Translations under genes and position numbers: made by a program
The notes under the pieces: model-generated
Database searches by the model: none
What the model saw: only the letters and a program-made list of their open reading frames with translations
What the model was told of the DNA's origin: nothing
Source: Sulfuricella sp.
GTDB lineage: Bacteria > Pseudomonadota > Gammaproteobacteria > Burkholderiales > Sulfuricellaceae
Direction of reading: 5' to 3'
Assembly (NCBI GenBank): GCA_028714315.1
Contig: JAQTMN010000001.1
Location: 1 to 49,577, forward strand
DNA length: 49,577 nucleotides
Part shown: positions 37,004 to 46,349 of the stretch, one piece after another
How the letters are laid out: the number at the start of each line of letters is the position of its first letter
How positions within the stretch are numbered: the stretch's first letter is position 1

Positions 37004-38193
37004 GCGTAGCCCTTCGCCATCATCCACTCCCGCGCCGTTGTGCGCGCGCGAACGTCGGCGTCGATCACGTCTTCCAACCGCTCGACCGGCCCCGCGCCCT
37101 CCTGTTCCAGCACGTTTTCGATCATGCCGGGAATCGCCTTGAAGGGGATGCGCTCGGCCAGGAAAGCCTCCACCGCCACCTCGTTCGCCGCATTCATGAT
37201 GGCGGGCGCCGTTCCGCCGTGGCGTAGCGCCTGGTAGGCCAGCGCCAGGCAGGGGAAGCGGGCGGTGTCGGGCGCCTCGAAATCGAGGCGCGCGATCTTG
37301 AACAGGTCGAGCGAGGGTACGCCGGCGTCGATCCGCTCCGGAAAGCCCAGCGCGTAGGCGATCGGCGTGCGCATGTCGGGATTGCCGAGCTGCGCCATGA
37401 CCGAGCCGTCGATGTACTCCACCATCGAGTGAATCACGCTCTGGGGATGGATCACCACCTGGATTCGATCCGCGCCGGCGTTGAACAGCCAGCGCGCTTC
37501 GATCACCTCCAGCCCCTTGTTCATCATGGTGGCGGAATCCACCGAAATTTTCCGCCCCATCACCCAGTTTGGATGCGCGCACGCCTGCTGCGGCGTCACA
37601 TGGTCCAGATCGCCCAGCGCCGCAGTGCGGAAAGGTCCGCCCGAAGCCGTCAGCAAAATGCGCTTGACGCCAGATTCATCCAAATCACTCGAAAAACCTC
37701 TCGGAAGTGACTGAAAAATGGCGTTATGTTCGCTATCGATGGGCAGCAGCGTGGCATGATGCTGTCGGACCGCGTCCATGAATACGCTGCCCGACATCAC
37801 CAGGGTTTCCTTGTTGGCGAGCAAAACGCGCTTGCCCGCCTTGGCGGCGGCGAGCGAAGGCCGCAGTCCAGCGCTGCCGACGATCGCGGCCATCACGCTA
37901 TCGACCTGGGGCAGCGACGCGACTTTCTCCAGCGCTTCGATTCCGCTCAGCACTTCGACATCGAGTCCCGCCGTCTTGATCCTGCCTCGCAATTCCTCCG
38001 CGCTGTCGGCATCGAGCATGACCGCGTATTCCGGTTCGAACTGTAGGCATTGTTGATACAGGCGTTCCACCTGGCGATTCGCGGTCAGGGCCGCGATCCT
38101 GAACTTGCCGGGATGGCGGGCGACGACATCAAGCGTGTTCATGCCGATGGTGCCGGTCGAACCGAGGACGGTAATGGTTTGAAACGTTGCCAT
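37000..38193 (-). CDS. dxr: 1-deoxy-D-xylulose 5-phosphate reductoisomerase
   Basis: 397 residues. It converts DXP to MEP in the non-mevalonate isoprenoid pathway. NADPH motif GSTGTIG at 11-17, [10 protein letters not shown], the metal-binding [12 protein letters not shown] and active-site [27 protein letters not shown] are present. It supplies isoprenoid precursors for undecaprenyl phosphate made by the nearby uppS product. The gene begins 2 bp after cdsA. Confidence 0.97.
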   Translation of the reverse strand: MATFQTITVLGSTGTIGMNTLDVVARHPGKFRIAALTANRQVERLYQQCLQFEPEYAVMLDADSAEELRGRIKTAGLDVEVLSGIEALEKVASLPQVDSVMAAIVGSAGLRPSLAAAKAGKRVLLANKETLVMSGSVFMDAVRQHHATLLPIDSEHNAIFQSLPRGFSSDLDESGVKRILLTASGGPFRTAALGDLDHVTPQQACAHPNWVMGRKISVDSATMMNKGLEVIEARWLFNAGADRIQVVIHPQSVIHSMVEYIDGSVMAQLGNPDMRTPIAYALGFPERIDAGVPSLDLFKIARLDFEAPDTARFPCLALAYQALRHGGTAPAIMNAANEVAVEAFLAERIPFKAIPGMIENVLEQEGAGPVERLEDVIDADVRARTTAREWMMAKGYA

Positions 38194-38195
38194 AA

Positions 38196-39011
38196 TTAAA
38201 TCGCGTTGTAATCCTTGATGAGAAGCAGCCCGAAAGCGGCCATCGGCAGTGCCGCGGTCAAGGCATCGATGCGATCCAGCACGCCGCCGTGGCCGGGCAG
38301 CAACCGGCCGCTGTCCTTCAACCCCGCCACGCGCTTCATCCAGGATTCGAACAAATCGCCAAGAATGCTGAACGCCGTAAGCAGCCACAGCAGCAACATG
38401 CCGCCCGGCAGGCCATGCCGAAACGGCTCGGCTGAATTATCCCACCCCGCCCACGCCAGGGCGTACAGCGTGACGCCAATAAAAGCACCCGCCACTCCCT
38501 CCCAGGTTTTTCCCGGGCTGATGGCCGGGGCGAGCCTGTGTTTGCCGAAGCGGCGGCCGGCAAAGTAGGCGGCGCTATCCGCGATCCACACCAGCGTCAT
38601 CAGTCCCAACAGCACGCCGGGGCCGATCCCGCGCAGGCTGACCAAGGCCAGCCAGGTGGGGATGAGCACCAGCCAGCCGACTAACGCCATGATAGCCTGC
38701 GGCCTTGCCTGCCACTTGCTGCGCAGCCATAACGGAGCAAGAACGATCCAGAACAGCGCGGCCGCGCTAAAAATCGACCACTCGGCCGACCGAGAAGCCT
38801 GCGACATCAGGATCGCGCCGATCGCCAGTGTCAGCAGCACGTAAAGCCCGCGCTGAAGGCTCGAATAGCCGGCAATGGCCGCCCACTCGCGTGCTCCGAC
38901 CAACGTCACCGCCAGCATCAGCCAGGCCCAATACAAGTCCGGCAGAAAAAACAGTGCGGCCAGCACCGCGGGCAGCAGCAGCAAAGCGGTCAGAACGCGC
39001 GCTTTAAGCAT
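38196..39011 (-). CDS. cdsA: Phosphatidate cytidylyltransferase
   Basis: 271 residues, about eight membrane helices. The family signature near the C-terminus ([20 protein letters not shown] and following VLDRID) is intact, as is [21 protein letters not shown]. It makes CDP-diacylglycerol from phosphatidic acid and CTP for phospholipid synthesis. It overlaps uppS by 8 nt. Confidence 0.96.
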   Translation of the reverse strand: MLKARVLTALLLLPAVLAALFFLPDLYWAWLMLAVTLVGAREWAAIAGYSSLQRGLYVLLTLAIGAILMSQASRSAEWSIFSAAALFWIVLAPLWLRSKWQARPQAIMALVGWLVLIPTWLALVSLRGIGPGVLLGLMTLVWIADSAAYFAGRRFGKHRLAPAISPGKTWEGVAGAFIGVTLYALAWAGWDNSAEPFRHGLPGGMLLLWLLTAFSILGDLFESWMKRVAGLKDSGRLLPGHGGVLDRIDALTAALPMAAFGLLLIKDYNAI

Positions 39012-39759
39012 TTTTCCGCAGCTGCTCGCTGGTGCGGCCGAAACGGCGTTCTCTTTGCTGGAAGGATTTGATGGCGCGTTTTAGGGCCAGCGTATTGAAG
39101 TCCGGCCACAAGGTGTCGGTAAAATACAGCTCGGCATAGGCCAGTTGCCAGAGCAGGAAATTGCTGACGCGCTGCTCCCCGCCGGTGCGGATGAACAGGT
39201 CCGGTTCCGGGGCGTAACTGGTGGAAAGAAACGGCGCCAGTTCCGCTTCCTGGAACGTCAGGGCGCACCCGGGATTGGCCGCCAGCATCTTGTGGGTCGC
39301 TTGGATCAGATCCCATCGCCCGCCATAATTTGCGGCAATGGTAAGGGTCAGGCCGGAATTGTTCCGGGTGACCGACTCGGCGCGTTCGATCATATCGACC
39401 AGCTTGGCGTCGAACCGGCTGCGATCGCCGATCACCTTGAGGCGGATGTTGTTGTTGTGGAGTTTCGAGATTTCCTGCTCAAGCACGAGCACGAACAATT
39501 GCATCAGGAATGTCACTTCCTCGGCCGGGCGCCGCCAGTTTTCACTGCTGAATGCGAACAGCGTGAGATACCCAACCCCCAGTTCGGTGCAGGCCTTGAC
39601 CGTGTGGCGCAGGGCATCCACGCCCCGTTTGTGGCCGGCGATGCGTGGCAGGAAGCGCTTCTTGGCCCAGCGGCCATTGCCATCCATGATGATGGCGATA
39701 TGTTGCGGCACATCGCCGGTTTCGGGGATGTTGCGCGTGGAACTGCTGAACAGGGCCAC
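39004..39759 (-). CDS. uppS: Undecaprenyl diphosphate synthase
   Basis: 251 residues from a GTG start (39759) with AAAAGG about 8 nt upstream. Catalytic Asp26 lies in [15 protein letters not shown]; further motifs are [25 protein letters not shown], and [19 protein letters not shown] with the conserved Arg pair. It extends farnesyl diphosphate with cis additions to the carrier lipid for peptidoglycan and lipopolysaccharide. Located 12 bp after frr. Confidence 0.96.
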   Translation of the reverse strand: MALFSSSTRNIPETGDVPQHIAIIMDGNGRWAKKRFLPRIAGHKRGVDALRHTVKACTELGVGYLTLFAFSSENWRRPAEEVTFLMQLFVLVLEQEISKLHNNNIRLKVIGDRSRFDAKLVDMIERAESVTRNNSGLTLTIAANYGGRWDLIQATHKMLAANPGCALTFQEAELAPFLSTSYAPEPDLFIRTGGEQRVSNFLLWQLAYAELYFTDTLWPDFNTLALKRAIKSFQQRERRFGRTSEQLRKNA

Positions 39760-39771
39760 TTTTTTTGCCTT

Positions 39772-40329
39772 TTAAACCGCCATCAGGTCGGTTTCCTTGG
39801 TTTGAAGCATTTTTTCGACTTCGGCGACATAACGGTCGGTCAGCTTCTGGATATCCTCTTCGGCGCGGCGTTCTTCATCCTCGCTGATATCCTTGTCCTT
39901 TTCCAGTTCCTTCAAGGTGGCATTGGCGTCGCGCCGGATGTTGCGTACCGCCACCTTGGCATTTTCCGCCTCATGACGCACAACCTTGATCAGGTCGCGG
40001 CGGCGCTCTTCCGTCAGAGCAGGCATCGGAACCCGGATCAGGTCGCCCTGGCTGGAAGGATTAAGTCCCAGATCGGAATCGCGAATAGCCCTTTCCACCG
40101 CGCCCACCATTTTCTTTTCCCAGGGCGTCACGCCGATAGTGCGCGAATCGATCAGGTTGACGTTGGCAACCTGGCTGATCGGCACCGGCGAACCATAGTA
40201 ATCGACCATGACATGGTCGAGGATGCCGGTATGGGCACGCCCGGTGCGCACTTTGCCCAGATCGACCCGCAGGGCTTCCAGGCTCTTCTGCATTTTTTGC
40301 TCGGCTGATTTCTTAACGTCCGCAATCAT
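39772..40329 (-). CDS. frr: Ribosome recycling factor
   Basis: 185 residues, full length. The three-helix bundle and beta domain are clear: [35 protein letters not shown], and [37 protein letters not shown]. With EF-G it splits post-termination ribosomes. It lies between pyrH (31 bp upstream) and uppS, the usual order. Confidence 0.97.
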   Translation of the reverse strand: MIADVKKSAEQKMQKSLEALRVDLGKVRTGRAHTGILDHVMVDYYGSPVPISQVANVNLIDSRTIGVTPWEKKMVGAVERAIRDSDLGLNPSSQGDLIRVPMPALTEERRRDLIKVVRHEAENAKVAVRNIRRDANATLKELEKDKDISEDEERRAEEDIQKLTDRYVAEVEKMLQTKETDLMAV

Positions 40330-40360
40330 GTTCGATCCCTTTCTGTCCAGACTCGACTGG

Positions 40361-41077
40361 CTAGCACTCGACCAGCGTTCCTTCGTCCTCGCCCAACACC
40401 ACGCGTTTCAGCGCGCCTTCCTTGAAAATGCTGAACACGCACAGCGGCATCTTCTGGTCGCGGCACAGCGCCAGCGCGGTCGAATCCATCACCTTCAGGT
40501 TTCTGGCGATCGCCTCGTCGAAGTGCAAGCGATCATAGCGTTTCGCTTCCGGGTCGAGTTTCGGATCGGCGGTATAGACGCCGTCCACCTTGGTCGCCTT
40601 CAGCACCACCTCCGCCCCCATTTCGACCGCACGCAGCGCCGCCGCGGTATCGGTAGTGAAAAACGGATTGCCGGTGCCGGCGCCGAAAATCACGATCTTG
40701 CCCTCTTCCAGGTAACGCAATGCCTTGCCGCGAATATAAGGCTCGGCCACCTGTTCGATGGTCAGCGCCGACTGCACGCGCGCGATCAGGCCGGCTCGGC
40801 GCATGGCATCCTGCAGCGCCAGCGCATTCATTACGGTAGCCAGCATCCCCATGTAATCGGCGGTGGCGCGATCCATGCCCGCGGCGGCAGGCGCCACGCC
40901 ACGAAAAATATTGCCGCCGCCGATCACCACGGCGACCTCCACCCCAAGCCGCGTCACATCGCCGATTTCCGCCACAATACGGTCGATCACGCCACGGTTG
41001 ATGCCGTAGCTGTCATCGCCCATCAGCGCTTCGCCGGAAAGCTTGAGGAGAATGCGTTTGAACTTGGGTTGGGTCAT
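40361..41077 (-). CDS. pyrH: UMP kinase
   Basis: 238 residues, amino-acid-kinase fold. [13 protein letters not shown] starts the nucleotide site; [46 protein letters not shown] and [13 protein letters not shown] are all diagnostic. It phosphorylates UMP to UDP. It belongs to rpsB-tsf-pyrH-frr, separated from tsf by a 154-bp gap with an inverted repeat. Confidence 0.97.
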   Translation of the reverse strand: MTQPKFKRILLKLSGEALMGDDSYGINRGVIDRIVAEIGDVTRLGVEVAVVIGGGNIFRGVAPAAAGMDRATADYMGMLATVMNALALQDAMRRAGLIARVQSALTIEQVAEPYIRGKALRYLEEGKIVIFGAGTGNPFFTTDTAAALRAVEMGAEVVLKATKVDGVYTADPKLDPEAKRYDRLHFDEAIARNLKVMDSTALALCRDQKMPLCVFSIFKEGALKRVVLGEDEGTLVEC

Positions 41078-41102
41078 TGGTCGTTTATCCTTAAAAAACT
41101 GT

Positions 41103-41216
41103 TAACCACCGGGGGACGCGGGGAAATTCAATCGGCGGCAACAGCGCGGCCCATCGCCAAATGGGCACATCCTCCGCGCCTTTGTTTCCCCCGAGCTCCC
41201 CCGCGTCCCTGTGGTT
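41103..41216. repeat. Large imperfect inverted repeat between tsf and pyrH
   Basis: AACCACCGGGGGACGCGGGG (41104 onward) pairs imperfectly with CCCCCGCGTCCCTGTGGTT ending near 41216. A nested stem GCGCGGCCCAT / ATGGGC...CCGCGC (41144-41179) sits in the loop. The stop of tsf (41232) is 15 bp away and pyrH starts at 41077, so the element is inside the transcribed operon. The outline suggests a folded repeat insertion rather than a normal terminator (no T-run). Confidence 0.55.
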
Positions 41217-41231
41217 CAATGCGGTTTAGAT

Positions 41232-42110
41232 TTACACCTGCGCCGCAGCGGCCACTTCGGCGGCGAAATCGGTGCTGCGCTTCTCGATGCCCTCACCCAC
41301 CACGAACATCTGGAAGGCGTTGACCTTGGTGCCCTTGGAAGCCAGCAGCTTTTCCACGGTCAGGTCGGGATCCTTGACGAACTGCTGGCCGAGCAAGGTG
41401 ACTTCGGCGAGGTATTTGGTGATCCGGCCTTCCACCATCTTCTCGACGATGTTGGCGGGCTTGCCGCTTTCGGCCGCCTGGGCGGTGTAAATTTCGCGCT
41501 CCTTGGCGAGCAGCTCGGCCGGAACTTGTTCTTTCGAAACGCAAACCGGCTTGCTGGCCGCGATGTGCATGGCGATATCCTTGCCCAGCGCTTCGTCGCC
41601 GCCGGTGTAATCCACCAGCACGCCGATCTTGGTGCCGTGCAGGTAGGCCGCCAGTTGGCCCGCCGTTTCAAAGCGGACGAAGCGGCGCACCGTGGTGTTC
41701 TCGCCCAGCTTCATGACGAGGCCTTGGCGCACTTCTTCGACGGTGCTGCCGGAAGTCAGCTTCACGCCGGCCAGCGTAGCGACGTCGGCGGGGTTCTGCT
41801 GCGCCACGGCTTGCGCCACTTCGTTGGCGAAGTTTTTGAAATCGTCGTTCTTGGCCACGAAGTCGGTTTCGCAGTTCACTTCCACGACCGCGCCGGTCTT
41901 GCGGTCGGCGCTGATGAAGCTGGCCACCACGCCCTCGGCCGCAATGCGGCTGGCTGCTTTGCCCGCTTTGGCGCCGCTCTTGATGCGCAGCGCATCCTCG
42001 GCCGCCTTGATGTCGCCATTGGCTTCAACCAGCGCTTTTTTGCATTCCATCATGCCAAGGCCGGTCGATTCGCGCAGATCCTTCACCATGCTCGCGGTGA
42101 TTTCCGCCAT
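41232..42110 (-). CDS. tsf: Elongation factor Ts
   Basis: 292 residues. N-terminal [27 protein letters not shown] (UBA-like), then the core [11 protein letters not shown] and [11 protein letters not shown], with the coiled-coil and C-terminal repeat. It exchanges GDP for GTP on EF-Tu. The start is ATG 42110, which gives the family N-terminus; an upstream ATG at 42140 is not conserved. It follows rpsB after a terminator-like hairpin. Confidence 0.97.
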   Translation of the reverse strand: MAEITASMVKDLRESTGLGMMECKKALVEANGDIKAAEDALRIKSGAKAGKAASRIAAEGVVASFISADRKTGAVVEVNCETDFVAKNDDFKNFANEVAQAVAQQNPADVATLAGVKLTSGSTVEEVRQGLVMKLGENTTVRRFVRFETAGQLAAYLHGTKIGVLVDYTGGDEALGKDIAMHIAASKPVCVSKEQVPAELLAKEREIYTAQAAESGKPANIVEKMVEGRITKYLAEVTLLGQQFVKDPDLTVEKLLASKGTKVNAFQMFVVGEGIEKRSTDFAAEVAAAAQV

Positions 42111-42181
42111 TTTTCCACTCCTTAGATAAACAATCGGCATGCACTCTGAACCTCAGTCTGCATGCCTGAAAACGAATAGGG

Positions 42182-42218
42182 CACGGCAAAAGGGGCTACA
42201 ACGCCCCTTTTTGCCGTG
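42182..42218 (-). terminator. Hairpin between rpsB and tsf (attenuator-like)
   Basis: In the minus direction CACGGCAAAAAGGGGC is followed by the loop GTTGTA and GCCCCTTTTGCCGTG. The inner GGGGC/GCCCC stem followed by TTTT is an intrinsic terminator; the A/T and GC flanks extend the stem to about 15 bp, so it reads equally on the plus strand. It could reduce read-through so that S2 is made in excess of EF-Ts and downstream genes. Confidence 0.75.
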
Positions 42219-42228
42219 GTTTGACTGA

Positions 42229-42969
42229 CTATTCCGCCGCCTGTTCGGCCGCGACTTCGACAAACTCGTCGCCGACGATTTCCTGAATCACGTCGCTACG
42301 CCCTTCCAGCACGGCATCGGCCGCGCCCCGCGCGTACAGGCGGATCGCCTGGGTGGAGTCGTCGTTGCCGGGAATGACATAGTTCACGCCGATCGGGGAA
42401 TTGTTCGAGTCCACCACGCCGACCACCGGGATGCCCAGCTTGTTGGCTTCGGTAATCGCGCCTTTTTCATGACCGACGTCGATCACGAAAATCACGTCGG
42501 GCAGGCCGTTCATGTCCTTGATGCCGCCCAGGCTGCGCTCCAGCTTCTCCAGTTCGCGGCGCAGAAGCAGCGCTTCCTTCTTGGCCAGCTTGCCGACATT
42601 CTCTTCCGCCAGCATGACCTGCAAATCCTGCAGGCGCTTGATCGACTGCTTGACCGTCTTGAAGTTGGTCAGCATGCCGCCGAGCCAGCGGAAATTAACG
42701 AAATGGCAGCCGGCGCGCTCGGCTTCTTCCTTGACGATTTCACGCGCCTGGCGCTTGGTGCCGACAAACAGGATACTGCCCTTGTTGGTCGCCAGCTTGC
42801 GCATGAACTTCATCGCTTCCTGGTACATCGGCAGCGTTTTTTCCAGGTTGATGATATGAATCTTGTTGCGGTCGCCGAAGATGAACGGCGCCATTTTGGG
42901 GTTCCAGTAACGGGTTTGGTGTCCGAAATGGACGCCCGCTTCCAACATCTGACGCATGGTCACTGACAT
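42229..42969 (-). CDS. rpsB: 30S ribosomal protein S2
   Basis: 246 residues. [28 protein letters not shown] is the N-terminal signature; [13 protein letters not shown] and [33 protein letters not shown] follow. It binds late to the small subunit head/body junction with bS1. ATG 42969 is the family start. Expressed from its own promoter (43102-43131) through a structured 5' leader. Confidence 0.98.
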   Translation of the reverse strand: MSVTMRQMLEAGVHFGHQTRYWNPKMAPFIFGDRNKIHIINLEKTLPMYQEAMKFMRKLATNKGSILFVGTKRQAREIVKEEAERAGCHFVNFRWLGGMLTNFKTVKQSIKRLQDLQVMLAEENVGKLAKKEALLLRRELEKLERSLGGIKDMNGLPDVIFVIDVGHEKGAITEANKLGIPVVGVVDSNNSPIGVNYVIPGNDDSTQAIRLYARGAADAVLEGRSDVIQEIVGDEFVEVAAEQAAE

Positions 42970-43000
42970 TTTTGATGCTCCAAAGTAAGGGTTAAGCCAC

Positions 43001-43052
43001 CATCCGCCCGATACCACCCGGCAAGCCGGGCACCCTGTACGTTAAGCGGATG
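43001..43052 (-). promoter_or_regulatory. Structured rpsB 5' leader (candidate S2 autoregulatory site)
   Basis: On the minus strand CATCCGC (43052-43046) pairs with GCGGATG (43007-43001). It encloses the stem CCCGGC-TT-GCCGGG (43017-43030). The nested two-stem fold lies about 30-80 nt before the rpsB start codon, where S2 is known to bind its own mRNA in E. coli and other bacteria. The match to that element is by position and shape only. Confidence 0.45.
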
Positions 43053-43101
43053 TGCGAAATATCAAGCCTTCAAGCCGGACGGCCAGAAAACTTAACTTGC
43101 A

Positions 43102-43131
43102 ATTCTAGCATGCCGGCACGGCTTTTCTCAA
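43102..43131 (-). promoter_or_regulatory. Sigma-70 promoter of rpsB
   Basis: Minus strand: TTGAGA (43126-43131), 18-bp spacer, TAGAAT (43102-43107) preceded by TGC, an extended -10. The predicted leader is about 125 nt. It separates the ribosomal operon from the 43.2-49.6 kb gene cluster upstream on the same strand. Confidence 0.65.
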
Positions 43132-43220
43132 GGCGGAATAACGGGAATGGAGTCTCAGCGCATCCCACGCGCCGGGCGGACCGGGCGTTTTTTGCTCAAA
43201 TCCATTTGGCAACTCACAGG

Positions 43221-44324
43221 TCAGATGAAGTTGATATGTGGGACATCGCGGCGAAGCAGCCTGTCCAGGTAACGATTGACCTCGTCCATGCGGCAATTCA
43301 GGCGGCACTCATGGATGTCGAGTTCGTCGCGTACATAATGGAAATTGTCGCGACGCCGCTCGCCTTCCCAGATTTCCCTGAACGACGACTCGTTGATGTT
43401 TCCGTACTCGAAACGCTTGTCGAGCAAATAGGCGCTACAGCCATAGAGCGCTCCGGTGGCCATGATGTACGCCCAGAAAAAAGGCGTGGCGTGGCATTTA
43501 CGATAGCGGGCGTCTTCGCCCTCGTCGTGCTTCTTCATCGTATTCTCGCGAAAGACGACGCTGAAACTGTCGGTGTTCAGCGACCGCAGGCGGTCACCCA
43601 TGTCGCGGAATCCGTGGTAGTCGATATCCTGGTAGACCTTGGTCAGGCTGAAGCCATGCTGGGAATAGGGTTTGACGACCAGATAGTCGAGCCCGATTTC
43701 GTCGCGGCAGATGCGGGCCAGCGTTTCGACCTCGGCGGCATTTTCGGGAAGAAGCAAAATCTGGGCGCCGATCGCGCAGGCGTAGCCGTGCCGGCGGCGG
43801 GCATCGGCCAGGGACTTCAGATTGGTCAGCACATGCTGGAAGTCGCGCTCCTTGGTCCGGTGTATGCGAGCGTAAGTTTCGGCCGTGCCGGCATTGACCG
43901 ATGCCTTGATCCATGACATCACCGGCAGGGCATGTTCGACGAATGCATCGGACAACACCGAGGCATTGGTCGTCATGGCGGTATCGATGCCAGCCCTGGC
44001 CGCGGCCACCACCATGCGGTCGATGTCCTTGTGCAGCATGGGCTCGCCCTCGCCGGCGAACATGACGCTCCTGACGCCCTGCTGCCCCATCTCGGCCAGC
44101 GCGCGTTCGACGGCTTCCAGCGACAGCCGGGTCGGTTTGTAGCCGACATAATCGACCGCGCAAAAGGTGCAGCGGTGGTTGCAAGCGCCGACGGGCGAAA
44201 TCTCGACATAAAGTGGGTAAACGGCCTTGGCCTTGTCCCAGGATTCGCCGGCATCGAGAAATTGCGCGATCCGCTGGGGATGGTAAATGAGCTTGTGACT
44301 ATCGATGGCGTAGCGGTCTGACAT
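43221..44324 (-). CDS. Radical SAM protein with SPASM-type C-terminus
   Basis: 367 residues. The [4Fe-4S] site CNHRCTFC uses Cys48, Cys52 and Cys55; the GEGEPML turn (about 92-98) binds SAM. The C-terminal third has the extra cysteines of a SPASM-like domain: KCHATPFFW, YGCSAYLLDKRFEYGNI, then HECRLNCRMDE. Such enzymes modify peptides or small molecules by radical chemistry; this one is not matched to a known product. It is the last gene of the operon, 11 bp after the E1 beta gene. There is no precursor peptide gene visible nearby. Confidence 0.88.
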   Translation of the reverse strand: MSDRYAIDSHKLIYHPQRIAQFLDAGESWDKAKAVYPLYVEISPVGACNHRCTFCAVDYVGYKPTRLSLEAVERALAEMGQQGVRSVMFAGEGEPMLHKDIDRMVVAAARAGIDTAMTTNASVLSDAFVEHALPVMSWIKASVNAGTAETYARIHRTKERDFQHVLTNLKSLADARRRHGYACAIGAQILLLPENAAEVETLARICRDEIGLDYLVVKPYSQHGFSLTKVYQDIDYHGFRDMGDRLRSLNTDSFSVVFRENTMKKHDEGEDARYRKCHATPFFWAYIMATGALYGCSAYLLDKRFEYGNINESSFREIWEGERRRDNFHYVRDELDIHECRLNCRMDEVNRYLDRLLRRDVPHINFI

Positions 44325-44335
44325 GGGTTTCGCTC

Positions 44336-45409
44336 TTAGAAGGGACCACGGAATTCGCGTTGAGGCACGTCGTGCGGGGTTGCCCTGACAAGCCTGCGTG
44401 CCAGTTCGGCATCGTCAACGCCGCCCCCGAGATGCGCGGCGATGGCACGCGCCAGATATAGGGCGTCGGGGTAATAGTCGCGTGTCAGGTGCGGCGAGGT
44501 CGGAACCGGGATATCCGGCAGGCAGATACGCAGGGGTGGGCGTTTTAATGCGGAGAACGCCGTTTCGGCAACGCCGGCAATCACCTCGCCGGCAATACCG
44601 CCGGTTTTCCAGGCGGTGTCCGCGACGATCAGCGTACCTGTGCGGCGAACCGATTCGACGATGGTGCGCATGTCGAGCGGGCGCACGGAACGGGCATCGA
44701 TGACCTCCAAATCGATGCCCTGGTCCGCCAACGCCTCCGCCGCCAGGCGTGCCTCGACCGTCATGTAGGAAAAGGCGACCAGGCTGGCCTGTTTGCCGGG
44801 GCGACAAATCAGCGCCTGATCCAGCGGCACGGCATAGGGCGCTTCCGGCACGTGATCGGCAATGCCCTGCAGCCAGCGGTGTTCGATAAAAATAACCGGA
44901 TTGTCGTCGCGGATGGCAGCCAGCAGCATCCCCTTGGCATCGTAACCGCTCGTCGGCATCACCACCTTGAGGCCGGGAATATGCGCGAACAGGGCCTGAA
45001 GGCTCTGCGCGTGCTGTGGGCCCGGGCCCCAGCCGCGCCCGACGATGACGCGGATGACCATGGGCACCTTGACCTGGCCGGCAAACATGTAATGCCACTT
45101 GGCCGCATTGTTGACGATCTGGTCCATTGCCAGCAAGGCAAAATCGATGCGCTGGTGCACCATCACCGGCCGCATGCCGGAGATGGCGGCGCCGACGCAA
45201 ATCCCGGTGATGCCGTTTTCGGACAAGGGACTGTCGAACACCCGCGACTTGCCGAAGCGCTGTTGCAAGCCGGTGGTCGTTCCGAAAATTCCCTTCGGAT
45301 CAGGGACGCCCTCACCGATGACGATGACGCGTTCGTCTTCCTCCATCGCCTGAGCCAGCGCCTCGCGAATCGCTTCCGCCTGGGTAATCCGGCGCTTGAT
45401 CTCAGGCAT
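44336..45409 (-). CDS. TPP-dependent dehydrogenase E1 beta subunit (transketolase C-type)
   Basis: 357 residues. Pyrimidine-binding domain starting ITQAEAIREALAQAMEEDERVIVIGEGV, FDSPLSENGITGICVGAAISGMRPV and HYMFAGQVKVPMVIRVIVGRGWGPGPQHAQSL, then the transketolase C-terminal domain (IDARSVRPLDMRTI). It should pair with the E1 alpha subunit to decarboxylate a 2-oxo acid. No E2 or E3 genes are adjacent, so it may not belong to a standard lipoyl complex. Start ATG 45409 overlaps the alpha subunit stop by 8 nt. Confidence 0.88.
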   Translation of the reverse strand: MPEIKRRITQAEAIREALAQAMEEDERVIVIGEGVPDPKGIFGTTTGLQQRFGKSRVFDSPLSENGITGICVGAAISGMRPVMVHQRIDFALLAMDQIVNNAAKWHYMFAGQVKVPMVIRVIVGRGWGPGPQHAQSLQALFAHIPGLKVVMPTSGYDAKGMLLAAIRDDNPVIFIEHRWLQGIADHVPEAPYAVPLDQALICRPGKQASLVAFSYMTVEARLAAEALADQGIDLEVIDARSVRPLDMRTIVESVRRTGTLIVADTAWKTGGIAGEVIAGVAETAFSALKRPPLRICLPDIPVPTSPHLTRDYYPDALYLARAIAAHLGGGVDDAELARRLVRATPHDVPQREFRGPF

Positions 45410-46349
45410 ATAAATACCCCGAAAGGTCGGCTGGCTGGGGCTCAGGGCCAGCGAGCGCCGCGGTGAAGGCAGACGCGATTTCAGCGGCGATTTCAGCTTC
45501 GGCCGCGGCGACGAGACCGGCGCCTTCGGGGCTTGAAGAAAGCACCGATGCAAGGCGGCTCACCGGGCAGGCGGATTCCCATTCCGCCAGTTCGCCGCCG
45601 GGCCGATAGCCGAGATGGTCGTCGAGGTTCGGGCCGCAATGCTCCCGCCAGCGGTAGGTGGGGCATTCGAGGAAGACCGGCGCACCGCCGGCGCGCAAAC
45701 TGGCCACAGCGGCGCGCGTTGCCGCATACACCGCCTCCACGTCGTTCCCTTCGGCGGTAACGGCCCGGCACCCATGGGCAGCGGCGATCCCATGGATGGG
45801 ACGGTCCGGCTGCCGATCGGAAAGGCGGGTATAGCAGGCGTAGAGGTTGTTCTCGCAAACGAACAGGACGGGCAACTTGTGCAGGACGGCGAAATTGATC
45901 GATTCGTGCACGACGCCTTCCTCGAACGTGCCATCCCCGAAAAAGACGGCGATCACTTTGTCTTCGTTGCGCAGTCTCGCGGCCCAGGCCGCGCCCACCG
46001 CCAGCGGGACGGTAGCACCGACGATGGGCACGGCGCCGAGGAAGCCGGCGGCAAGGTCGATAATATGCATGGAGCCGCCGACGCCGCGGCAGCAACCGTT
46101 TTCCAACCCATAGATTTCCGCCAGCATGGCGGTCAGGTCGCCGCCTTTGGCGAGATAGTGGGCATGAGCCCGATGGCCGCCGAACACTCCGTCGCGCGGT
46201 TCCAGCGCCGCGCACACCCCTACCGCCACGGCTTCCTGGCCGATGGACAAATGGACAGGGCAGCGCATCTCCTGCGCGCCATAGCGCTCCGCAATCGCCT
46301 CCTCGACGCGGCGGATGCGCAACATGCTGCGATAAAGCGTAAACATCAT
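45402..46349 (-). CDS. TPP-dependent dehydrogenase E1 alpha subunit
   Basis: 315 residues. TPP and Mg2+ site GDGTFEEG...CENN within FFGDGTFEEGVVHESI, and GVGGSMHII are the E1 alpha signatures; HLSIGQEAVAVGV and HRAHAHYLAKGGD are the substrate entry segments. A C-terminal segment of about 50 residues (SSPEGAGLVAAAEAEI) is helical. The preferred start is ATG 46349 because it overlaps the GT9 stop (ATGA); a second ATG is at 46346. With the beta subunit it forms an E1 heterotetramer in family terms. Its 2-oxo acid substrate and acceptor are unknown. Confidence 0.88.
   Translation of the reverse strand: MMFTLYRSMLRIRRVEEAIAERYGAQEMRCPVHLSIGQEAVAVGVCAALEPRDGVFGGHRAHAHYLAKGGDLTAMLAEIYGLENGCCRGVGGSMHIIDLAAGFLGAVPIVGATVPLAVGAAWAARLRNEDKVIAVFFGDGTFEEGVVHESINFAVLHKLPVLFVCENNLYACYTRLSDRQPDRPIHGIAAAHGCRAVTAEGNDVEAVYAATRAAVASLRAGGAPVFLECPTYRWREHCGPNLDDHLGYRPGGELAEWESACPVSRLASVLSSSPEGAGLVAAAEAEIAAEIASAFTAALAGPEPQPADLSGYLYA

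Noticed and set aside
43170..43200. GC-rich stretch followed by TTTTTT downstream of the radical SAM gene, as a terminator
   Set aside because: It is a direct repeat (CCGGGCG-GA-CCGGGCG), not an inverted one, so no stem forms, and the T-run is on the wrong strand for the minus-strand cluster.
44336..46349. Complete pyruvate or acetoin dehydrogenase operon
   Set aside because: Only E1 alpha and beta are present; the flanking genes are radical SAM and glycosyltransferase genes, with no lipoyl E2 or E3.
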